From assembly GCA_964508715.1 (NCBI GenBank), contig CAZDUX010000001.1, forward strand, positions 1 to 64,000: a stretch of 64,000 nt of DNA, given 5' to 3'. This document shows positions 8,923 through 16,862 of this stretch, in pieces (positions within the stretch are counted from its first letter, which is position 1; each line of letters begins with the position of its first letter). The position numbers and the translations under genes were made by a program. The notes beneath the pieces were generated by a model. It saw only the letters and a program-made list of their open reading frames with translations, searched no databases and had not been told where the DNA came from. Source of the stretch: JAKALX01 sp964508715. Lineage in GTDB: Bacteria; Chloroflexota; Dehalococcoidia; Tepidiformales; Tepidiformaceae.

Positions 8923-9918
8923 ATGGCCACTGTGTATTACGACAACGACGCCGACCTCTCGCTGCTCAACGGACGGAAAATCGCCGTCATTGGCTTCGGC
9001 TCGCAGGGCCATGCCCATGCATTGAACCTCAAAGACAGCGGTTGCGATGTCATCATCGGTCTCTACCCCGGGTCGAAGTCGTGGGAGACCGCCGAGAAAT
9101 CGGGCCTTCGGGTGGCAACCGTCGACCAGGCAGCGCGCGAGGCCGACATCATCATGATCCTCGCCCCGGACCAGGTGCAGAAGCAGATCTACCAGGCCGG
9201 GATTGAGCCCAACCTGAGCGAAGGCAAGATGGTGCTCTTCGCCCACGGTTTCAACATCCACTTCCAGCAGATCCAGCCCCCGCCGTTCGTCGATGTCGCC
9301 ATGGTGGCGCCGAAGGGCCCCGGGCACCTCGTTCGTCGCGTCTTCACTGAGGGCGGCGGTGTCCCCTGCCTCGTCGCCGTCCACCAGGATGCGAGCGAAG
9401 TGGCGATGCAGGTCGCCCTGGCCTACGCAAAGGGCATCGGGGGCACGCGCGGCGGCGTGCTCGAGACTACCTTCCGCGAGGAGACCGAGACCGACCTCTT
9501 TGGCGAGCAGGCCGTCCTCTGCGGCGGAATCTCATCGCTCATCAAGGCCGGTTTCGAAACCCTGATCGAGGCTGGCTATCAGCCTGAGAGTGCGTTCTTC
9601 GAGACGATGCACGAAGTCAAGCTCATCGTCGACCTCATCTACGAGGGCGGCCTCGCGAACATGCGCTACTCGATTTCAGACACGGCCGAGTACGGCGACT
9701 ACACCCGCGGCCCACGCATCATCACCGACCAGACCAAGGCCGAGATGAAGAAGATCCTCAAGGAGATCCAGACCGGCCAGTTCGCGAAGGAGTTCATCCT
9801 CGAGAACATGGCGGGGCGTCCGGCCTTCCTTGCCAGCCGAAGGCTCGAGGCCGAGCACCCGGTAGAGAAGGTAGGCGGCGAGATGCGCGCCATGATGACC
9901 TGGTTGAAGAAAAAGTAG
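8923..9918 (+). CDS. ilvC: Ketol-acid reductoisomerase, class I
   Basis: The enzyme converts acetolactate and acetohydroxybutyrate to dihydroxy acids in valine, isoleucine and leucine synthesis. The 331 residues show the Rossmann motif GFGSQGHAHALN (24-35), the catalytic His108 in AHGFNIH, and the magnesium ligands Asp181, Glu185, Glu217 and Glu221. The C-terminal knotted domain is of class I length. The cofactor loop is GLYPGSKSW (46-54): Tyr48 stands where many NADPH enzymes have Arg, while both phosphate-contacting serines remain. CAGGAG precedes the ATG. No ilvB/N/D genes are nearby, and an intrinsic terminator follows at once. Confidence 0.95.
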   Translation: MATVYYDNDADLSLLNGRKIAVIGFGSQGHAHALNLKDSGCDVIIGLYPGSKSWETAEKSGLRVATVDQAAREADIIMILAPDQVQKQIYQAGIEPNLSEGKMVLFAHGFNIHFQQIQPPPFVDVAMVAPKGPGHLVRRVFTEGGGVPCLVAVHQDASEVAMQVALAYAKGIGGTRGGVLETTFREETETDLFGEQAVLCGGISSLIKAGFETLIEAGYQPESAFFETMHEVKLIVDLIYEGGLANMRYSISDTAEYGDYTRGPRIITDQTKAEMKKILKEIQTGQFAKEFILENMAGRPAFLASRRLEAEHPVEKVGGEMRAMMTWLKKK

Positions 9919-9939
9919 CCGGTGCAGCGAATGGACAGG

Positions 9940-9971
9940 ACGGGCCGTCGCAAGACTGGCCCGTTCTTTTT
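9940..9971 (+). terminator. Intrinsic terminator of ilvC
   Basis: ACGGGCC (9940-9946) pairs with GGCCCGT (9958-9964) across an 11-nt loop and is followed by TCTTTTT. It sits 21 bases after the ilvC stop and just before the convergent sortase stop. Confidence 0.8.
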
Positions 9972-9973
9972 CG

Positions 9974-10660
9974 TCAGGGTACGTAGCGCTCGGCGACCAC
10001 GATCACGCGGCTTGCGTATTCGCCGCCGCCACCAGGATAGGCAATGAAGTCACCGCCACAACTGATGAGTGTCACCCGCTCGGAGTGCCGGTCGATGTTC
10101 GGAAAGACAATCCGGTCCATCGCGCCGTCAACCAGGTCGCTCACGCTCAACACGTCGACCTGGATGATCGTATAGGTATACTGCTGCCCGTTCGCCATCG
10201 TGATGTAGAGCGAACCACCGTCCTGGGCATTGACGAGATTGGCGAACGGCCCATTGCCATAATTGACGTAATTGATGTGCCCGGCGAAGACGCTGTTCTG
10301 GCCGCCGAATCCCGGGTGGCCGAACCGGGGATCGCTGTACCAGGCGATACTCCCGGGACGCGTCGGGTCATCGAAGACCTCGTGCGATCCTTCGAAGTGC
10401 GTACCGCGTTCCTCCACTGGCGCCGAGCCATCGATGTTTGCCGATGGCACATACAGCGCCGACACCGGCCCCGAGTAGGGCTGCGGCACGGGCGTTGGTG
10501 TGACTGTGGCGGTTGGCTCTGGCTCCGCCCGGCTGAGGTCCGGCACGACTGCCCGGCGTTCGAGCTTCGGGGAATCAGCGGCCGCGAAGGCGACAAGCGC
10601 GCTGCCGAGCAGGCTGAGCGAACCAACCAGCACCAGGACCGACGTTCCGAACTTCCTCAT
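9974..10660 (-). CDS. Sortase family transpeptidase
   Basis: Sortases cleave sorting signals outside the membrane and join proteins to cell-surface acceptors. From the ATG at 10660, preceded by GGGAGGGGGG, the protein has 228 residues: a basic start and a membrane helix (about 7-28), a Pro/Thr-rich linker (45-62), then the catalytic domain. The triad is His128 (FAGHIN), Cys201 (TLISCGG) and Arg218 (ASRVIVV). The reading frame stays open upstream to 10960 but that part has no family similarity. The class looks like D/E/F rather than A. No LPxTG-type substrate is visible in the window. Confidence 0.88.
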   Translation of the reverse strand: MRKFGTSVLVLVGSLSLLGSALVAFAAADSPKLERRAVVPDLSRAEPEPTATVTPTPVPQPYSGPVSALYVPSANIDGSAPVEERGTHFEGSHEVFDDPTRPGSIAWYSDPRFGHPGFGGQNSVFAGHINYVNYGNGPFANLVNAQDGGSLYITMANGQQYTYTIIQVDVLSVSDLVDGAMDRIVFPNIDRHSERVTLISCGGDFIAYPGGGGEYASRVIVVAERYVP

Positions 10661-11005
10661 CCGACCCCCCTCCCGATTTAGGCACATCACAGGGAGTTGC
10701 AGAACTCGGTGAGCGCCTGCGCGAGCCTGCCCGGCGTGATCAGGGGGATATTGTGCCGACCTGGCTCGTTTGGCGGTAGGCGAGATCCTCCCTGAGAGGC
10801 CATACCTCTTGCGTTGTTGGCTTGGGGCGTAATGCCCCATTTTCAGTTGGAACGTTGAATGGCTATCCGACGGTGCACCATACTTCCCCGTCCGGTGTGG
10901 CAGCGGGCCTCGAGAGCCGCCGATGTGCGGGCGGGAAGGATAGCCTGGTAGAGCAAGCATTCGATTCGTTCGAACTGATGGACTGATCCCCGAAGGAGGT
11001 TGCTC
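10661..11005. other. Divergent intergenic region with terminator-like hairpin
   Basis: These 345 bases separate the sortase gene from the plus-strand gene at 11006. A hairpin TGGGGC-GTAAT-GCCCCA (10823-10839) is followed by TTTTC on the plus strand, so a short plus-strand transcript could end there. No conserved protein is seen in any frame. Promoters for both flanking genes must lie here, but I could not pick convincing boxes. Confidence 0.4.
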
Positions 11006-11641
11006 GTGCCGTATCTCTCAGGTGCACTGAAGGCCCGATCTCGGAGAGGGTATGGTTGGGCGGTAATCGGCCTGGCGATAACGCTCTTGGCTGTCGCGGC
11101 GCCTATTACTCTCAGGGGTGGCTCCAGACCCGGCGATAGGGCGAGTGTGCTAACCGGGGCCTTTCGTGTGGCACCGACAGGCCTGGCCGTTCTTGTCTCA
11201 AACTCGAGCACGGTCGTAATGGGACAGGTGATTGGGGGGCCAACCGTCGAGACGGTGAGCGTCGGGCAGTCAAGTCCACTTGGCGAAAAGCAAACCGTGC
11301 ACGATGTCACCCTCGATATCGCGACCTACGAGGTCCGCGTGGATCGGTGTGTGGCTGGGGCTCCCTGCCAGCCGGTTGTGAAGTTCAAGGAGGCCGTGGA
11401 CCACGAGAACCCTGAACTGGTGAATGGGACTCGCATGCTCTTGTTCGCATCGCCTGCTATTGCAAAGTGGGGGGCGCCCGGGCTGGCAAGCTACTATGGC
11501 CGCGAGGGGGTGCTCGTGGCCCGGGGAGACGCTGCTATCGCTCTCGTTCCTGGTGGGGGCGCGGCCGCACAATTTCTTGCAAGGCAGTCGCTGGATGATG
11601 TGGCTGCGCGCGTGGCGGCCATGGCCAGCGGAACGCGGTAG
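11006..11641 (+). CDS. Hypothetical membrane-anchored or secreted protein
   Basis: The GTG at 11006 sits six bases after AGGAGG and gives 211 residues; an in-frame TTG at 11000 overlaps that site and is unlikely. A basic N-terminus (KARSRRGYG) is followed by one hydrophobic helix (about 18-36), then an extracellular region with two cysteines (DRCVAGAPCQP). The rest looks like beta strands. I do not recognise the family. It is near the sortase but has no C-terminal sorting motif. The stop is four bases from the convergent livF stop. Confidence 0.6.
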   Translation: MPYLSGALKARSRRGYGWAVIGLAITLLAVAAPITLRGGSRPGDRASVLTGAFRVAPTGLAVLVSNSSTVVMGQVIGGPTVETVSVGQSSPLGEKQTVHDVTLDIATYEVRVDRCVAGAPCQPVVKFKEAVDHENPELVNGTRMLLFASPAIAKWGAPGLASYYGREGVLVARGDAAIALVPGGGAAAQFLARQSLDDVAARVAAMASGTR

Positions 11642-11645
11642 CGCA

Positions 11646-12356
11646 CTACCCTTCGCCGAGGTAGGCGCGGCGGACGCTGTCGTTCCCCGCGAGCTCCTTG
11701 CCCGTACCGGACAGCGTGATGACGCCCGACTCGATGACGTACGCGCGGTCGGCGATTTCGAGGGCCATGGCGGCATTCTGCTCGACGAGCAGGATCGTCG
11801 CCCCCTGGGCGCGGATCGACTGGATGGTGTGGAAGATGGTCTCGACGAGGAGCGGTGAGAGCCCCATCGAGGGTTCGTCGAGGAGGAGCAGCTTCGGCCG
11901 CGCCATCATCGCCCGCCCGATCGCCAGCATCTGCTGTTCGCCTCCGGAAAGTGTGCCCCCCGCCTGCTTGAGGCGCTCCTTCAGGCGTGGGAAGAGGACG
12001 TAGACGTTCTCGAGGTCGGCATCGATTTCGCCGTCGGAGCGCTGAAACGCGCCCATGTAGAGATTCTCGAGGACGCTCAACCGGTGGAAGATGCCCCGGC
12101 CCTCGGGTACGTGCGACATGCCGAGCGAAACGATCTTGTGCGGTGGCAACCGGTCGATTTGTACTGAGTTGAACACGACCTTGCCGCTGCGTGCTCTCAC
12201 GAGGCCAGAGATGACGCGCAGAGAGGTCGACTTGCCGGCTCCATTCGAACCGATCAGCGTCACGATCTCGCCCTCGTTCACTTCGAGGCTAATGCCCTTG
12301 ATGGCGGTAATGCCACCGTAGCCGGCGATGAGCCCCGAGACGTCAAGAAGCGCCAT
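11646..12356 (-). CDS. livF: Branched-chain amino-acid ABC transporter ATPase LivF
   Basis: One of the two cytoplasmic ATPases of a HAAT-family importer. The 236 residues carry Walker A GSNGAGKS (36-43), the signature LSGGEQQ (136-142) and Walker B LLLLDEP (156-162). The start at 12356 is preceded by GGAGG and overlaps the end of livG by 14 bases, which implies coupled translation; an upstream extension to 12398 is not conserved. It is the last gene of livH-livM-livG-livF. Confidence 0.93.
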   Translation of the reverse strand: MALLDVSGLIAGYGGITAIKGISLEVNEGEIVTLIGSNGAGKSTSLRVISGLVRARSGKVVFNSVQIDRLPPHKIVSLGMSHVPEGRGIFHRLSVLENLYMGAFQRSDGEIDADLENVYVLFPRLKERLKQAGGTLSGGEQQMLAIGRAMMARPKLLLLDEPSMGLSPLLVETIFHTIQSIRAQGATILLVEQNAAMALEIADRAYVIESGVITLSGTGKELAGNDSVRRAYLGEG

Positions 12357-13245
12357 CGCCGCCTCCGGAGAGCGCCCGTGTTCCCAGGTACGCCTCAATC
12401 ACCCGCCGGTCCTGCTGGACTTCGGCCGGTGTGCCTTCCGCGATCTTGCGGCCATAGTCGAGGACTGTGATGTACTCACAGACACCCATGACCACGCGCA
12501 TCTGGTGCTCAATGAGGATGATCGTCGTCGCGAACTCATCGCGGATCTGGCGGATGAGCGCCACCATCGACCCGCTCTCCTGGGGGTTCATGCCCGCTGT
12601 CGGCTCATCGAGAAGCAGCAGGCGGGGCCGTGTCGCAAGGGCCCGGGCAAGCTCGAGGCGCCGCTGGTCACCGTAAGGCAGGTTCCGGGCAATCATATTC
12701 TCCCGGCCGCCGAGTCCGACTGACCGCAGTAGTTCGTGCGCCCGTGCCGTGCCGGCCGATTCAGCACGTCGCACCCTCGGAGGCCGCACAACCGCGCCCG
12801 CCATCTCGACGATGGCACTCGCCATCGACCGGGGAGCTGTCGGGAACTGACGGGCAGCATCAACGAGGCGGCTCCGGCTTGGCCGCCGCGCCCGAGGCCG
12901 ATGGGTCCCGGCGGACCCGATGTGCGTGTGGCTGCCTACGAGGACGTTCTCGATTGCGGTCATGTTCGCAAAGAGGCGGATATTCTGGAACGTCCGCGAA
13001 ATGCCGAGACTGCTCACCTCGTGCGTGGCAAGACCATCGATGCGCTGGCCGTCGAGGATGATTTCGCCGCTCGTTGGCCGGTAGAAGCCCGTGAGGCAGT
13101 TGAAGAACGTTGTCTTCCCGGCACCGTTCGGGCCGATGACGCCGCGGATCTGGCCGGCGGGTATGCTGAGGGTGACGTCACTCAGCGCGGCGAGTCCCTC
13201 GAACTTCATACCAAGTGCGATGACTTCGAGGGATGCGGCCCCCAT
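12343..13245 (-). CDS. livG: Branched-chain amino-acid ABC transporter ATPase LivG
   Basis: The second ATPase of the importer. Walker A is GPNGAGKT (38-45), the signature is the LivG-typical LPYGDQRR, and Walker B is LLLLDEPTAGMNP. At 300 residues it is about 45 longer than usual. The extra part is an Arg/Ala/Pro-rich insertion at about residues 107-160, between the Q-loop region and the helical subdomain. Its ATG shares one base with the livM stop (TGATG). Confidence 0.92.
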   Translation of the reverse strand: MGAASLEVIALGMKFEGLAALSDVTLSIPAGQIRGVIGPNGAGKTTFFNCLTGFYRPTSGEIILDGQRIDGLATHEVSSLGISRTFQNIRLFANMTAIENVLVGSHTHIGSAGTHRPRARRPSRSRLVDAARQFPTAPRSMASAIVEMAGAVVRPPRVRRAESAGTARAHELLRSVGLGGRENMIARNLPYGDQRRLELARALATRPRLLLLDEPTAGMNPQESGSMVALIRQIRDEFATTIILIEHQMRVVMGVCEYITVLDYGRKIAEGTPAEVQQDRRVIEAYLGTRALSGGGDGAS

Positions 13246-14426
13246 CAGGACACCCCGGCGGAGCCGGCAAGCTCCCCTTCAGGCGGATTCTCGAACTCGA
13301 GCTCTCTCCGGTGCGAGGGGAAGATACCTGACGGCCGCAGAACCATCACGAGAACGAGCAAGAAGCCGAAAACGATGTAGCGGTAAAGCGCGAGCTTGTT
13401 GCCCCAGTCGTTCGCCCGCGGCAGATCCGGGATGTCGAGGAAGGTGACCGCGTTGAACCCGTGGATGACCGGGTTCATCACATCGCGAAGCCAGCCGAAA
13501 TGCGACAGGAAGCTCGCTGTCTCCTGGAACTGCAGAAGCTCGGGGATGCCGATGAGAAAGAGCGATCCGGCGATCACCCCGGTCGTGTTCCCCATGCCGC
13601 CGATAATGACGATGGCGAGCACGTTGATGGAGACCTGGAGCGAGAATGATGACGGTGCCACGAAATCGATGAACGGCGCGTAGATGGCTCCGCCGACTGC
13701 GCCAATTGATGCGCCTGTTGCGAATGCCATGAGTTTGTACTTGATCGTGTTGATGCCCATCGCCGAGGCGACGTCCTCGTCCTCACGAATCGCCTCCCAT
13801 GCGCGGCCGATTCGTGAATCGCGCAGCCGGGCAGTCACGAACCACACAACGAGTGCTGCGATGATGATCAGTACGTAGAATTGGTCGACGTTCTCGATAA
13901 CCGTGTTCGTCAGGGGCAGCTCGGGCCTGCGCATCTCAAACAACCCCGATGACCCGCGCGTGTGATCGCTCATGTTCAGCAGCAGGATGCGAATGATCTC
14001 GCCGAAACCAAGGGTAACGATCGCCAGGTAGTCTCCACGTAGTGGAAGGACCGGAAGCCCGAGGAGCACACCAAAGCAGGCGCCGATACCGATCGCCATC
14101 GGGAAAAGGATCCAGTAGTTGAGATTGGCATCATGGGGCGAAACCGGTGAGCCGAAGATCGCAACCGTATAGGCGCCTGTCGCGAAGAAGGCAACGAATC
14201 CGAGGTCGAGCAGGCCAGCCATGCCAACGACAACGTTGAGCCCCATGCCAAGGGTCGCGTAGAGCGCGACGAGAAAGAACATCCGCATCCACGTGTCGTC
14301 GTTGATGTGGGGGATGAACAGCACAGAAAGTGAAAGCACGAACCAGAGGATGGGCTGCAGCCACCCGGGCACGCGTTCCCACGTCTGGCTGCGAAAACGT
14401 ACCCAGCCGGCACGCATGCTACGCAC
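13245..14426 (-). CDS. livM: Branched-chain amino-acid ABC transporter permease LivM
   Basis: A membrane permease of about 393 residues with nine to ten hydrophobic helices and the LivM pattern GMGLNVVVGMAGLLDLGFVA. I chose the GTG at 14426 because AGGAGG lies six to eight bases upstream and the gene then overlaps the livH stop by eight bases. The ATG at 14417 is the alternative, and the longer start at 14492 would add an unlikely Ser-rich head. The substrate may be an amino acid, amide or short-chain organic acid; family membership does not settle it. Confidence 0.9.
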   Translation of the reverse strand: MRSMRAGWVRFRSQTWERVPGWLQPILWFVLSLSVLFIPHINDDTWMRMFFLVALYATLGMGLNVVVGMAGLLDLGFVAFFATGAYTVAIFGSPVSPHDANLNYWILFPMAIGIGACFGVLLGLPVLPLRGDYLAIVTLGFGEIIRILLLNMSDHTRGSSGLFEMRRPELPLTNTVIENVDQFYVLIIIAALVVWFVTARLRDSRIGRAWEAIREDEDVASAMGINTIKYKLMAFATGASIGAVGGAIYAPFIDFVAPSSFSLQVSINVLAIVIIGGMGNTTGVIAGSLFLIGIPELLQFQETASFLSHFGWLRDVMNPVIHGFNAVTFLDIPDLPRANDWGNKLALYRYIVFGFLLVLVMVLRPSGIFPSHRRELEFENPPEGELAGSAGVS

Positions 14427-15378
14427 GTTTCCCCTCCTGCTGCGTGAAGATGCCAGTGGGCCGGAAGATGAGGACGAGGACGAGAAGGGCAAAAGCGACC
14501 ACGTCCTTCCACTCGTTCGGCAGGTTCACACCGGGGATCTGGTTCAGGAGTTCGCGGCCGACAGTCTCAGCGAGGCCGAGGAAGTACCCGCCGACGACGG
14601 CACCAGGAACGCTGCCAATGCCCCCCAGGACTGCCGCTGTGAACGCCTTCACGCCCGGAATAAAACCGATGCTGCCCCGGATGCTGCTGAAGAAGAGCCC
14701 GTAGAGGACGCCCGCAAAGCCGGCCATGATGGCACCGAGTGCGAACGTGGCAACGATCGCCCGGTTCACGTCGACACCCATCAAGGCTGCGTTATCGCGG
14801 CTTTCCGCTACTGCGCGGATCGACCGGCCCAATTTTGTCCGTTGAATGACCCAGTAGAGCGCGCCCATCATCACCAGCGACGAGCCCATCAGGAAGAGCT
14901 GGAGATAGCTCACGTTCAGGGCGCCGATGGTGATCTTCCCGGTGGGGAAGATCTGCGAATAGTGCTTCGTCTCGCCATTCAGGAAGCCGTCGTCCACCAG
15001 GTGGCTCAGGAAAACGCTTGCACCAATTGCACTGATGAGCGGCGCCAGCCGGGGTGCATTACGGAGCGGCCGGTACGCAAGGCGCTCGAGGGTGATTGCC
15101 GTGGCACCAGAGGCCGCCCCCGCAGCAATCAAGGCGAGAAGCAGTGCAATCCAGATCATCGCACCCGAGATCTCCTCGCCGCCCAGCCCGAGGAGTACGA
15201 AATACCCGGCAAACGCGCCCACCATGAAGACTTCGCCGTGCGCGAAGTTGATGAGCTGGAGGATGCCGTAAACCATCGTGTAGCCGAGCGCGATCAGCGC
15301 ATAGATGCTGCCCGTGGTGAGCCCGTTCACAACCTGGTCGAACCAGAACTCGGGCGTGGTTAGAAACAGGATGTGCAT
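14419..15378 (-). CDS. livH: Branched-chain amino-acid ABC transporter permease LivH
   Basis: The partner permease of LivM. The 319-residue membrane protein has the family pattern GSIYALIALGYTMVYGILQL near the N-terminus and GGIGSVPGAVVGGYFLG near the C-terminus, where the EAA-like loop contacts the ATPases. It is the first gene after the stem-loop that follows livK, so it is probably expressed by read-through from the livK promoter at a lower level. Confidence 0.92.
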   Translation of the reverse strand: MHILFLTTPEFWFDQVVNGLTTGSIYALIALGYTMVYGILQLINFAHGEVFMVGAFAGYFVLLGLGGEEISGAMIWIALLLALIAAGAASGATAITLERLAYRPLRNAPRLAPLISAIGASVFLSHLVDDGFLNGETKHYSQIFPTGKITIGALNVSYLQLFLMGSSLVMMGALYWVIQRTKLGRSIRAVAESRDNAALMGVDVNRAIVATFALGAIMAGFAGVLYGLFFSSIRGSIGFIPGVKAFTAAVLGGIGSVPGAVVGGYFLGLAETVGRELLNQIPGVNLPNEWKDVVAFALLVLVLIFRPTGIFTQQEGKRA

Positions 15379-15413
15379 ATGCCGTTCACGTCTCCCGGGC
15401 GTGCCGGGCTTGC

Positions 15414-15448
15414 AAAACGGGAGAGGCGGCGAGCCAGCCTCTCCCGTT
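15414..15448 (-). terminator. Stem-loop between livK and livH
   Basis: A perfect 12-bp stem (AACGGGAGAGGC at 15416-15427 with its complement at 15437-15448) has a 9-nt loop and, read on the minus strand, ends in GTTTTGC. It can act as a partial terminator or 3' stabiliser that keeps livK mRNA above that of livHMGF. This arrangement is known for transporter operons with an abundant binding protein. Confidence 0.75.
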
Positions 15449-15479
15449 CGATTGCATGGGGATTCGGTAGAACCGGAGC

Positions 15480-16745
15480 CTACTTGATCTCCTCGTACTT
15501 GCCGCCCTTCACCTGGAAGAAGCGCACGACCGCACCGGAACGGTCGCCATTGTTACCGAAGGTGATCTTGCCGGACGCACCTTCCATGTTGGTGTTCTTG
15601 ATGGCCTCGTTCAGGGCCTTGAGATCGATGGTGAGCTTGCCCCCGTCATCCTTGGCGACTTTCTTGAGCGCCTCGATGATGATGCTGGCACTGTCCCACG
15701 ATTCGGCGCCGAAGGTGGCGGAATCCGCATCCTTGTACTTCGCCTTGTAGTCCGCGAACTTCGCGCCGGTGGTCCCGGGGAGGGCAAGGTACGCGCCTTC
15801 GGCGTCAGCGCCGGCCCCCGAGAGAAGCTCGTCGTTCTTGATACCGTCGCCGCCCATATACGGGATCGTCTTGAGGTCGGATTCAGCACGAAGCTGCTTC
15901 AGGAATGGCGTTGCTTCGGCATAGAAGCCGGCCATGTACACCATGTCTGGCTTCGCAGCCTTGATATTCGAGATGATCGACTTGAAGTCGGTTTGCTTCT
16001 TCTCGTAGCCAGCCGGGCTGCCAACGATGGTGCCGCCCTTTGCCTTGAAGGCCTCCTGGAACTGCTGGCTAAGGTCCTTGCCATAATCGTCGGTATCGAA
16101 CACGACGAAGGCCTTCTTGGCCTTCAGCTTGTCGACGGCGAACGCTGCCTGGGCCTTTGCTTCGTCACTGTTGAGCACAGGCACGCGGAAGAAGGTGACG
16201 TATGGGCCTTCTGCTCGAGTTGGCGACGTCAGGTCGCCGGCTGTGGCCGACGGGGAGATGTGGGTGATTCCCGCCTTGTCGTAGGTGGCGAGCGATGCGC
16301 GCGCACCACCCGAGCAGATCGGGCCGATAGCAGCGACGATATTCGCCTTCAGAAGACGGTCGGCGGCGGCGGGGCCGCCTTCGGCCGTGCAAAGGTCATC
16401 TTCGCGAACGAACTCAATCTTGTGGCCGGAGATCTCGACACCGTCGCCGGCAGCAGCAGCCGAGTCGGCGATGGGTTGGCCGAGGCTCTTCACATCGCCG
16501 GAGAGCGCGCTCGAGATACCGATCTTGATGTTCGCACCCTTGTCGATGGTGATGTTCTTCGCCTTATCAAGCCCCGCCGTCTTGTAGCCGGCTTCGCTGA
16601 AGCCCTTGGTGGTGCTTGAACCGTTGCCGTTCGACGGCTTGCTGGTGCTGTCGTCATCACCGCATGCCGCTGCGAGCACCGACACCACCGCGAGGACGGT
16701 GAGTGCGACGATGCCCCATCGCGAGAAGATTCCCCTGTGCTTCAA
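15480..16745 (-). CDS. livK: Branched-chain amino-acid ABC transporter binding lipoprotein LivK
   Basis: A membrane-anchored solute receptor. I set the start at a TTG (16745): AAGGAGG lies six bases upstream, and the protein then begins with a basic segment and hydrophobic helix ending in LAAAC, with Cys28 as the lipidated residue. The 421-residue protein has the periplasmic-binding type I fold of the LivK/AmiC family, including the GISSALSGDVKSLGQ ligand-loop region and FVREDDLCTAEGG. A Ser/Thr/Gly/Asn linker follows the Cys. It has its own promoter at 16807-16835. Confidence 0.92.
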   Translation of the reverse strand: MKHRGIFSRWGIVALTVLAVVSVLAAACGDDDSTSKPSNGNGSSTTKGFSEAGYKTAGLDKAKNITIDKGANIKIGISSALSGDVKSLGQPIADSAAAAGDGVEISGHKIEFVREDDLCTAEGGPAAADRLLKANIVAAIGPICSGGARASLATYDKAGITHISPSATAGDLTSPTRAEGPYVTFFRVPVLNSDEAKAQAAFAVDKLKAKKAFVVFDTDDYGKDLSQQFQEAFKAKGGTIVGSPAGYEKKQTDFKSIISNIKAAKPDMVYMAGFYAEATPFLKQLRAESDLKTIPYMGGDGIKNDELLSGAGADAEGAYLALPGTTGAKFADYKAKYKDADSATFGAESWDSASIIIEALKKVAKDDGGKLTIDLKALNEAIKNTNMEGASGKITFGNNGDRSGAVVRFFQVKGGKYEEIK

Positions 16746-16806
16746 TGTTTCCCTCCTTGAAGCTCTCTGCTCCCACGCATCTCTTCGACTGTGCGCGGAC
16801 GGGGGG

Positions 16807-16835
16807 ACTTTAGGTTTCGCTCTCTCTGCAGTCAA
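16807..16835 (-). promoter_or_regulatory. Strong sigma-70-type promoter of livK
   Basis: On the minus strand TTGACT (16835-16830) and TAAAGT (16812-16807) are separated by exactly 17 bases. The predicted leader is about 55 bases and holds AAGGAGG before the TTG start of livK. Confidence 0.75.
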
Positions 16836-16862
16836 GGTTAGGTTACCGGCCGGTCGGTCGGA

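Noticed and set aside
8410..9384. 324-residue minus-strand reading frame
   Set aside because: It lies across the SnoaL-like gene and ilvC on the opposite strand, and its sequence has only shadow-type composition.
10661..10960. N-terminal extension of the sortase
   Set aside because: The frame is open, but a strong ribosome site and a membrane helix directly follow the internal ATG at 10660, and the extension has no family similarity.
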